Below are positions 56,517 to 64,000 of a stretch of DNA of 64,000 nt, piece by piece. The stretch is from Isoetes taiwanensis (taxonomy: Eukaryota > Streptophyta > Lycopodiopsida > Isoetales > Isoetaceae): contig JAJEKV010000024.1 in NCBI GenBank assembly GCA_021234155.1, positions 13,676,913-13,740,912 on the forward strand. The letters run 5' to 3'. Position 1 is the stretch's first letter. Every line of letters begins with the position of its first letter. Position numbers and translations under genes: made by a program. The notes beneath the pieces were generated by a model that did not search any database, was not told the DNA's origin, and saw only the letters and a list, made by a program, of their open reading frames with translations.

Positions 56517-56795
56517 ATGTTATGTTTAATGGTTGGTTTTGTTATGTTCAATGGTCGGTTAATGTTATATTCCTGGTTAATGCTAGATTTTTTATCTTAA
56601 TTTCATATTCAATGGTTGGTTAATGTGGCCACGTGTTTAATATAGCTGTTATGTTCAATATGTATGTTATGTTTCATGGTTGGTTTTGTTATATTCAATG
56701 GTCGGTTAATGTTATATTCCTGGTTAATGCTAGATTTTTTATCTTAATTTCATATTCAATGGTTGGTTAATGTGGCCACATGGTTAATGTGGCCA
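56517..56795. repeat. 147-bp tandem duplication carrying the TTAATGTGGCC motif
   Basis: A 147-bp unit starting ATGTTATGTTT(A/C)ATGGTTGG occurs at 56517-56663 and again from 56664. Each contains GGTTGGTTAATGTGGCCAC near its end. The second continues into two more copies of the motif. It is the same motif as in the arrays at 40.5 and 60 kb. Confidence 0.88.
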
Positions 56796-56897
56796 TCGTT
56801 AGATTGGATACGAAACTTTCAGGGTAAAAAAGGAACAGAATCCTCCCGATCAATCTACTGTCAGGCGACAAGGTTTTTGCAGGTTCCTCCTCTTCCA

Positions 56898-57227
56898 ATG
56901 GCCCTAACCCGATGCCGATATCCAATCCTTCGGATGTTGAAGGATCTGGCCTCTTCCGCAGGACCTAAACCCGCCAGTTCTAGGCGCAGGTCTTCGGCAG
57001 TGAAATCAGCACCATTTAAGAGGAAGACAAAGGTATGCAAGGGAAAGCACGCGAAGCCAGCACCAGCACCAGCACATTCCAAAGAGGAAGCCAGCACTAG
57101 CAGGGAGCCAGAAGGAAAGAGGAGGAAGATCGTTCACGTTGTTAGTGACGTGTCCTCAGATGATGTATCAGAGGACTCAACAGGACACATAGGGTATGCA
57201 TTTCCCAGGCATACCGTCATAGGCTGA
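56898..57227 (+). CDS. Basic ORF with nuclear-localisation-like segment
   Basis: Open frame of 109 residues from ATG 56898: proline, lysine and alanine rich, with KPASSRRRSSAVKSAPFKRK, a PAPAPAHSKEEAS linker, EGKRRKIVHVVSDVSSDDVS and C-terminal FPRHTVIG. The basic clusters resemble nuclear-localisation signals and the SDVSSDDVSED stretch a CK2-type acidic patch. No catalytic domain. An alternative first exon (frame with SSSSNGPNPMPISNPSDVEG) could splice at TTCCGCAG near 56963. It is flanked upstream by the motif repeats and is convergent with the Ulp1-like gene. Confidence 0.45.
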   Translation: MALTRCRYPILRMLKDLASSAGPKPASSRRRSSAVKSAPFKRKTKVCKGKHAKPAPAPAHSKEEASTSREPEGKRRKIVHVVSDVSSDDVSEDSTGHIGYAFPRHTVIG

Positions 57228-57456
57228 CAGACCATGGCCTTGTGAAGACGTTTCAGTAATGAAAAAGTTTGTGTAATGTAAAGTCTGTTTCTGTGATGAA
57301 AAGTTTGTGTAATGAAAAGTAATGAAGTTTCTACAAGGAAAAAGTCTCATGTTTATGTTTCTGCCATAAAAAAGTTTTTGTAATAACAAACTCACTGTTA
57401 TAAAGAAGTACCATATTTCTGTTTCTGTTATGACAAACTTCCACATAAAATACTGT

Positions 57457-59817
57457 CTACTTCTTCAGCCTTCCCTTCCCTTTCCTGACATTCTTTGTGC
57501 TTACCAAGGTCTCCTGCAATTTGCCCAATACAACACTGTAGGTCCGCCTGCAATTTGCAACTTGCACTTTGCTGAACCAATCCGGACTGACCTGCACAAT
57601 TCAACACAATTCAAGAATCAGAATTCATGAATCACAAGACAATTCAACACAATTGCTTACCTCACGAGCTTCCTTTGTGCAGTCATTGACAATAAAATCC
57701 TCAATGAATCTGCGTGCACAAAGAATTGTGAATATGCCACAATCTGAACCATTATCCTGTTCAGGATTGCGCATTTCAACCACTGGTACTGAGAGCCAGT
57801 CAGGAAAAGCAGGCCCCCAGAACCCATGAACCTGCTGTATGAAACTGATGTATGACACCACAACCTCACATTATGAGCCTGCCATATAGACCTCTAATTA
57901 CATTAAAAAAGGCAACACAGAATTGATGCCTTACCATGCCAAATGGGCGTATACTCCAGCAGAATGCCAGTTTCGAAGTGAGTCGAAATGAAGCAAACTG
58001 GGGCAGGGAGTTCCAACACAATTGCAAATGTCTACACATCTCCACAGTAGACAAATAAACTCCAATGGGAGCTGGCCCAATAATGCAAGAGATGAGTTCA
58101 AATTCAGATTAAAAGCAGAACATAAAAAATTGACTACTTACTTGGCACAGACTGGCAGCCAATAGAAGAGCAAGTCTGAGCTCGGTTTGGGAGGTAGCAG
58201 TTTCTTCCAGAAGGTATCAACATGCCTCAAATATAGTCCGAACAGAGCAGGATGAAAGAACTGGTGGTACTTACGACACTCCACGGGTATGAAATGAGAA
58301 AGAATCCTGGGTTTTGGGGACAATCAGCCCTGTAAACACATAAAAAAAAGGGGGCAGCCAAAGGAACAGTAAACTTACATAAAATATGACCCGACCGACT
58401 CCTCGTTGACCCAAGAAGCACCGACTTTCTCTGGATTGTCAGTACCCGGGTGCTCGAATGCCGCTGCATCTTCTTTGCTTATCACAAACTCACCCATCCG
58501 AGTTGATCCCCAAGACCACAGGGGGCTCTTCAGGTGCAGTGGCCATACACAACAATATGACAAAGATTCATGAAGTTCTGACGTGCTAGATTTTACTTTT
58601 CTTTTCTTGGCAGACAGGAGCATGGTGTGCAAGTCTTCAACTTTTTGCAAGAAATCAGGATTGAGCACAAAATCAGCTTCTAAGGTGAGGACAGTTCTAA
58701 CCCTGGCCTGCTGGCTTCCTGGGCTATCAGGTATAAGATGAACAGGCATTTGGCGGATTGGGGAGTCCGGATCAGCCAGGCTAGAACTCTCGGCTGCCTC
58801 AACCCGGGAGGTCTTAATTGGAGCATTAATGCTCAACCCAGCTGCATCAGCTGAAAGCTTGGTCACAGGGGTTCCAGGGGTCGGTACTGCACTCTCCTCT
58901 GCTACATCTTCACTAGATTCCGACCCATCATGTCTTTGGATTTGTCAAAATACCATGTCTTCTCCACAAGTTTGATTGCGGCTCATCCATGCACGAAGCA
59001 ATATTGGCATCCAACTCCCTCTGGTGCCATTGTTCTTCTGTGCAATCAAAATCATAAGCCTCTTTGATGTTCTTCTTGTACTGAGCTATTTTCCTGTTCT
59101 TGGATCTTTCCCATTCCAAAGCCCTCCTTTGCACATAATCCTCGGCATATTTCTTCACCTCCAATTCCTTCTCCGTGCCATCGGGCATGTCCACAAGTAG
59201 GGCATATGCAATTGCTCTTGAATGCATGCATGCCCTTTTCAAGAATTGGCTCTGTTAACCTTCCACGTGAGCAGGATCCGGCCTATACTATACGAACATA
59301 TTGGCTCGAGGTCCGGCCTGGCCTCCTCCTGTGCTTAACTTGCTCCCCGCATTCTCACCGCCAAAAGCTGCCCAGCTCAACCTCCACAACCAGCCCATGC
59401 CTTCTCTTCAAATGCTCCTCGATCGGCCCTCTTCCTCCGTTCCACCCACAATCCTCGGAGAGGCAACACCATTTGCTTCTCTTCTTCTTTGTAAACAAAA
59501 CCCCTTTCGGGCACGATCATGACCTCACGAATCTGCGATGATGCATGGGGTACATTGGGCCTCCACTTTCCCGGCCCGAGCTGCGAAGCCTTCTTGAGCT
59601 TCCTCAGAGAAGCAGGATGCTTGGAATCGACCTCACTTTGGATTTTTCCTGCTCCAGCCGATTCCTTGAAATCCCTCAATGCTGCTGGTAGCTCCTCCAC
59701 ATTAGGCAAGAAAGCTCCATCTCCATCTGAACTCTGGGCCGAATCCGACAAATCCGACCCAGTAGCCTCGCTCACAGACATCTCTTCAGCGACGGATGCA
59801 CTGATCGAACTCGTCAT
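57457..59817 (-). pseudogene. Ulp1-like (C48) cysteine protease gene of the element, multi-exon
   Basis: On minus from ATG 59817 (MTSSISASVAEEMSVSEATG, Ser/Asp rich), then approximate segments 59242-58935 (KKYAEDYVQRRALEWERSKN), 58915-58375 (DFLQKVEDLHTMLLSAKKRK; AAAFEHPGTDNPEKVGASWV), 58330-58139 (FFHPALFGLYLRHVDTFWKK), 58090-57936 and 57860-57662, ending in a basic tail at 57457. The catalytic triad is visible: His in ASSHWSLFVYC (58065-58067), Asp in LLHFDSLRNW (57982-57984), Cys in QDNGSDCGIF (57739-57741), with the oxyanion-hole Gln. Between His and Asp the frame is off by one base with a stop, so unless a tiny intron exists it is broken. Such proteases cleave SUMO-type tags; Ulp1 genes are recurrent passengers of plant MULEs. 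Confidence 0.72.
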
Positions 59818-60003
59818 AGCCCTAATCGATGCGCAGTGGGGAGCCCTGTTTCGGTTTCAAGCGCGAGATATCAGAAATCAGAGTTCTTCTTTTTTCCCCA
59901 ATTTTTGGCCTTCTCGTATGAGCCTAATGGTTTGGACATAGGCATAGATTGCCACAATTTCGCCACCCCCAAAAAGAGTGATTGCCACAAATTAATCATG
60001 GCT

Positions 60004-60865
60004 TATAGGAGGCCACATTAACCCATGATTTTCGTGAATGCATTGTCAAAGATTGTAAGTGCTAGCATGACCACATTAGCCCATCATGGCCACATCAACC
60101 CATGGCCACATTAGCCCTTCATGCCCACATTAGCCCTTCATGGCCACATTAGCCCTTCATGGCCACATTAGCACATCATGGCCACATTAACCCTTCATGG
60201 CCACATTAACCCTTCATGGCCACATTAACCTATGGCCACATTAACCCATGTCCACATTAACCCATGGCCACATTAAACCATAGTGGTTAATGTGGCCACA
60301 TTAAACCATAACGGATAATGTGGCCACTAAAAGCCATGGCCACATTAACCCAAAGTATTAGTGGCTTCTCCTTCTAAGTGTTACCATGATATAAAGTGTT
60401 ACCACATTAACCCATCATGGCCACATTAACTCATGGCCACATTAACCCATGGCCACATTAACCGATGGCCACATTAAACCATTTTGGTTAATGTGGCCAC
60501 ATAAACCCATGACCACATTAACCCATTTTGGTTAATGTGGCCATACTAACCCATGGCCACATTAACCCATTTTGGTTAATGTGGCCATATTAATCCATGG
60601 CCACATGTGCACATCATGGCCACATTAGCACATCATGGCCACATTAACCCTTCATGGCCACATTAACCTATGGCCACATTAACCCATGGCCACATTAGCA
60701 CATCATGGCGACATTAGACCATAATGGTTAATGTGGCCACTGAAAGCCATGGCCACATTAAACCAATGTCCACATTAACCCAGTGTCCACATTAACCAAT
60801 GTTCAGGTAAATGTGCCTGTCATGGTGGGTTAATGTTGCCTGTCATGGTGGGTTAATGTTGCCTA
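60004..60865. repeat. Array of GGCCACATTAACC motifs, mostly direct, some palindromic
   Basis: More than thirty copies of (AT)GGCCACATTA(A/G)CC(C/A) at intervals of 14-25 bp, many as direct repeats with CATGGCCACATTAACC or TTCATGGCCACATTA phrasing. Several form dyads with TTTTGGTTAATGTGGCC. It begins just upstream of the Ulp1-like gene's start and ends before the gene at 60989. Confidence 0.95.
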
Positions 60866-60988
60866 TCATGGTCTATCAAACAGACGTAACCCAAGCTCCT
60901 TTATAAAACATGTTTGCAATGGATGCTCTTCTTCATTCATCTTGTTTTCCTTATATAGTTTGTGTTCGAAGCATTTGGGAGCGAAGCT

Positions 60989-61761
60989 ATGGAAAGAATG
61001 TTCCAAAGCTTGAACGAGATTCAATCCGAGCTGAGGATTCGTGAGCAGACAAATATGGAGCCAGTGTTTACGAGTAAGGCTACATTCGTTGCAGTTTCTA
61101 AAGTATGCTCCAGTAGTTTCTTATTGTTTGGATGTTGTAAATTGGTGTAGGGTTTGTGGAAAAGCTTCAACGAGATGGAATCCCCCGAAAACACCCCAAC
61201 CCAGACGAGGAACTGGACTGGGAGACTATGTACAACCTAATGAAGAAGGTTAAGAAATACATGATTGGTGAGTGGGCAATGAAGCATCTGCTGGAGACCA
61301 GTGGGTTGACTCGTGGGATGAGGGCTCGTCTTGAAGAGATGCGCCAGGTCTGGAGGCACCACAAGAAAAGCACAATCAAGATGATACTGGATGGAACAGT
61401 AATGTGGCCCGATATACTCGACATGACTTTTTGGTTCAAAGGAGATGGTGAGGTGGAGGACTCCACAACGGAAACCATCGATGATGCTCATCAGCAGTAC
61501 AAAGAGTTGTTATGCACAGTTTGTTTAGTGTCTGGTAACTTTCTGATATACTTTGCTTCCATAAGCAGGGGAACCTATGTATGGTTAAATGGTTGGTTAA
61601 TGTCGTTAATAGTCAATGGTTGGTTAATGGTTGATATTCAATGGTTGGTTAAATGGTTGGTTAATGTTGTTAAGTACATGAACATGACTTGGACTAAGAA
61701 CATCACGACATTAACCCATGGCCACATTAAGCCCATCATCACATTTACCCTTTTTGGTTAA
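60989..61761 (+). CDS. Two-exon element gene of unknown function
   Basis: Exon 1 60989-61073 and exon 2 61151-61761, joined across a 77-bp intron (ACGA/GTAAGG to GTGTAG/GG) in phase 1, give 231 codons. N-terminus MERMFQSLNEIQSELRIREQ is helical. Exon 2 reads FVEKLQRDGIPRKHPNPDEE, LDWETMYNLMKKVKKYMIGE, LEEMRQVWRHHKKSTIKMIL and FWFKGDGEVED. The last 75 codons run through motif repeats and a transposase-derived patch. The original protein may therefore have ended earlier, for example by splicing at TCTG/GTAACT near 61530. No known domain. Start chosen at the first ATG; the open frame upstream begins only with GTG. Confidence 0.55.
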
Positions 61762-62092
61762 TGTGGCCACAGTAACTGATGGCCACATTAACCCATGGCC
61801 ACATTAACCCATGGCCACATTAACCCATTTTGGTTAATGTAGCCACATTAAGCCATGGCCACATTAACCCATGGCCACATTAACCCATGGCCATCATCAA
61901 ACCATAATGGTTAATGTGGCCACCTTAAGTCATGGCTACATTAACCATGGCAACATTAAACCATAATGGTTAATGTGGCCACCTTAAGTCATGGCTACAT
62001 TAACCATGACCACATTAAACCATAATGGTTAATGTGGCCACCTTAAGCCATGGCCACATTTACCCATTTTGGTTAATGTGGCCACAGTAGTT
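61580..62092. repeat. Third motif array (GGTTAATGTGGCC dyads and GGTTGGTTAATG repeats)
   Basis: The first part (61580-61665) repeats AATGGTTGGTTAA. The second (61715-62092) has at least ten dyads or direct copies of GGCCACATTAACC/GGTTAATGTGGCC, including a 56-bp unit (ACCATAATGGTTAATGTGGC with CACCTTAAG) present three times. Isolated further copies lie at 62920-62955 and 63303-63316, the last seen in the window. Confidence 0.93.
61666..61711 (+). repeat. 46-bp fragment of the element's transposase gene
   Basis: Matches 39295-39340 of the transposase coding region with a single substitution (AACAGGACT versus AACATGACT). It encodes VVKYMN-TWTKNITT in the same strand and frame relation, and it ends precisely where ATTAACCC motif sequence begins. 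Confidence 0.93.
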
Positions 62093-62207
62093 TAGTCAAC
62101 ATACAATTACAATAGCAATAGACTTCAATTGTATAATATAATATATTTCAAAGGCAATACAAGGCTAATGGTAATTCAATCTGAAACAACTTCAATCTGA
62201 AACAAGT

Positions 62208-62785
62208 TTAGTCCTGCATGGCCTCTGCCTGGACGCTCTCGACGGTAACTTCAGGCACAAATATGGATTCCCACCACAACATGTGGTCGAGGACTTCGCA
62301 AAGACTTGCATCAAACCCCTGCAGCACATCTTCGATGAGATGCTTCTTCTCCAACTTGCGTGTCTCATACAATTTAACAAAACAGGGCTTCAGAGTATTG
62401 CCCTGCCACAGGAAGTCCAAAGCCAGCAATTTCTTCAATGCCTTGGCTTGGATAATGCGCATTTTCAACTCAGCTATCATTGCTCCGTCTGTCGGCCTAT
62501 CATTGTCATCTATGTAATGCCGGGGCTGGTTCAAATTGATCTCACCTTTCTCCATTCTCTCTGTATAAATAAAACGTGTAGCTACAATCGAATCACAACC
62601 ACAAATAAACTATTCATATGAAGGAAAAAAAGCAGATGCTCACTTGTAAATGTGTGGATACTGTTATCCTCAGCAAGAATTGTTCCAACGTCCTCCTGAA
62701 GCCAATTCAAGTGAACCACGACATCTTCAATAGTGTGAACATTGGGGAGACTGCACTAAGCAAGCTGTTGCCTGGTCCTCACCAT
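62208..62785 (-). pseudogene. Diverged paralogue of the split two-exon gene, with early stop
   Basis: Exon 1 62785-62644 (MVRTRQQLA, TAG at codon 10, then CSLPNVHTIEDVVVHLNWLQ), intron 62643-62561 (GTGAGC to TATACAG, 83 bp), exon 2 62560-62208 (KRMEKGEINLN..., ending VTVESVQAEAMQD). Exon 2 contains AELKMRIIQAKALKKLLALD and NTLKPCFVKLYETRKLEKKH, aligning with the 42738-56417 gene ([26 protein letters not shown]). Intron position and phase 1 are the same. Exon 2 alone is open from its own ATG at 62555 (115 residues), so a shorter product is conceivable. The pair points to an old duplication inside the element family. Function unknown. Confidence 0.6.
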
Positions 62786-62959
62786 CTATCTTCGATTCCT
62801 TGATCTCAACTGAATTGAAACCCAATGAATTGGCTAAAACCCTAACCCACGACATCCCATATATACCCTAAACCCATGATCGTTGTAGTGACCGTTGTGG
62901 TGGACATTTTGAAAATCTATGGCCACATTAACCCCATCGATCGATGGCCACATTAACCA

Positions 62960-64000
62960 TGGGTGACCATGTGACATTACCTGAAATGGAAGTGAAATAA
63001 AATCGTCTAATTCGCTTGGTATGGCAACGTACGTGCGCGGGCCGTTGAAGTTGAAGGGACAGAAAGCGATGATATGACTGCAGGACAGAAATGATTCGGT
63101 TCAAGGGACTTCTACAGGTACGGTTGGCAGGTTGCAGTTAATGCGGATTTGGCATGGCATGGGAAGTAGCATGGGATATCCCGCATGGCTGCTCTTGCAT
63201 GGCATCCTCCTGCCCCATGAATGGGGCATGGCGGCGAGAACCCATGGCCATCAATCGGATGGATGGCGGGCATGGCAATGTACTGGTTGATAACGGGAAA
63301 TCTGGCCACATTAACCAGATCCCGCTTGAGATATACGGAGTTCCGCTAATACACTATATTATGGGATTAGATATATTGAAACCTCAATCGATATGAGAAG
63401 ATCTGTATGCACATGGGTCGCCCGACTCCAAGCCTATTCCTGCGACCTTATAGCCAGCGAAAATCAAGATGAAAAATCATAACTGCAACAAATTGAAGAA
63501 AGGAATTCAACCAAAGAACATGCTATGACATGATTTTCCAGAGATACAGGTCGTCTAAAGCTGGAATGTATTTCGAACAAAGCAATATACTCAAACATGA
63601 TAATTATCTCTGGGACTTACCATCAGAGTTTCGCAGCAGCAGGAGGAAGCATGGGATGGGAACCCACAAAAAAATCAAGGCAGGATTCAAGACAAGCACC
63701 TACTGCCCATCACCATGATCGATCCTCTTAGATTAATAAACTCGATTATAAACCTCATAAAATAAGCAGCAATCGGATTAAGGGCAACTTGTCCTAGATT
63801 TATCTAGAGACCTTTCAGAAAGAAACTATCTAGAAATGGCACAAATAATGTCAAAACCAAGTTCTACCTGGTGCCATCCTGCGGCTTCAAGCATCCGATG
63901 AAACCATCCGATACAGAAACCATCCGATGAAAAAGGAACAAGCAAAACAGATCAAGTGCTACTTATTCAACACATTAGGAGCATCAACACAACTATACAG
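62960..64000. other. Flank of the element, no gene recognised
   Basis: Contains a cluster of GCATGG words (63152-63275) with the palindrome TGCCCCAT/ATGGGGCA, one last GGCCACATTAACC at 63303-63316, and CATCCGATGAAA repeats near 63893-63930. No supported coding region. Confidence 0.5.

Larger units (their letters stand above)
37950..63317 (+). mobile_element. Large multi-gene MULE-type element (interrupted by a chromovirus)
   Basis: From about 38 to 63.3 kb, excluding the inserted retroelement, genes alternate with arrays of one 13-base motif, GGTTAATGTGGCC and its complement. Components: DDE transposase with SWIM finger, acidic two-exon gene, split two-exon gene and its diverged paralogue on the other strand, basic ORF, Ulp1-like protease, a further two-exon gene, and a transposase fragment at 61666. 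Introns of these genes are uniformly short (69-83 bp). MULEs of the VANDAL and Kaonashi groups carry Ulp1-like and accessory genes and lack long TIRs. I found no TIR or target duplication, so the ends are only approximate and two adjacent elements cannot be excluded. Confidence 0.55.

Noticed and set aside
60004-60865. CRISPR-like regularly spaced repeats
   Set aside because: Spacing is irregular, spacers are not unique sequences of constant length, and the context is a plant transposon, so these are transposon-internal motif arrays.

Overview
This window is nuclear DNA of a flowering plant, probably a monocot or grass, from a transposon-rich region. The evidence is spliced plant genes, a two-pore potassium channel (TPK), plant transposon families (PIF/Harbinger, MULE with SWIM finger, Helitron, chromovirus LTR element, LINE) and fragments of plant host genes (ARF, GH20 hexosaminidase, lectin receptor kinase, UBP, BPI/LBP, PPR, dirigent). 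Only one ordinary host gene looks intact: the TPK channel at 32.9-34.05 kb, minus strand.

Layout. 1-3.9 kb: AT-rich, no recognisable gene. 4.0-4.8 kb: three unrelated host-gene fragments joined end to end. 5211-10192: a structurally complete PIF/Harbinger element with a 29-bp TIR, TTA target duplication, an open DDE transposase and captured exons of a ubiquitin-specific protease and a BPI/LBP-type lipid-binding protein. 10.2-18.6 kb: decayed DNA with PPR and dirigent relics. 18.7-21.3 kb: a Helitron helicase relic whose 3' end has been duplicated in tandem (645 bp x 2). Near 21.95 kb is the 3' hairpin/CTAG terminus of a minus-strand Helitron. 26.5-26.95 kb: a foldback MITE next to a broken DUF7869-type transposon gene (27-29.3 kb). 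31.3-31.9 kb: an unidentified pseudogene. 37.07-37.68 kb: a 5'-truncated LINE.

From about 38 kb to 63.3 kb lies what I interpret as one large multi-gene MULE-type element. Its visible parts are a DDE transposase with SWIM finger, a small acidic two-exon gene, a basic NLS-like ORF, a Ulp1-like cysteine protease gene, a further two-exon gene and a pair of related two-exon genes on opposite strands. Between the genes are arrays of the 13-mer GGTTAATGTGGCC in direct and palindromic arrangement. The layout resembles VANDAL/Kaonashi-type MULEs, some of which encode proteins acting on short repeated motifs; that comparison is inference.

A 13.1-kb Ty3/Gypsy chromovirus (42895-55978, coding on minus, TSD TATTC, two LTRs of about 1.6 kb) has inserted in this element, five bases into a short intron, splitting one of its genes across 13 kb. 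The retroelement is broken by frameshifts and stops. It carries about 4.4 kb of extra sequence between its 5' LTR and gag, including a degraded histone H3-like sequence.

Gene models here are read by eye. Introns quoted to the base rest on splice consensus plus frame agreement; those given as approximate are not resolved.
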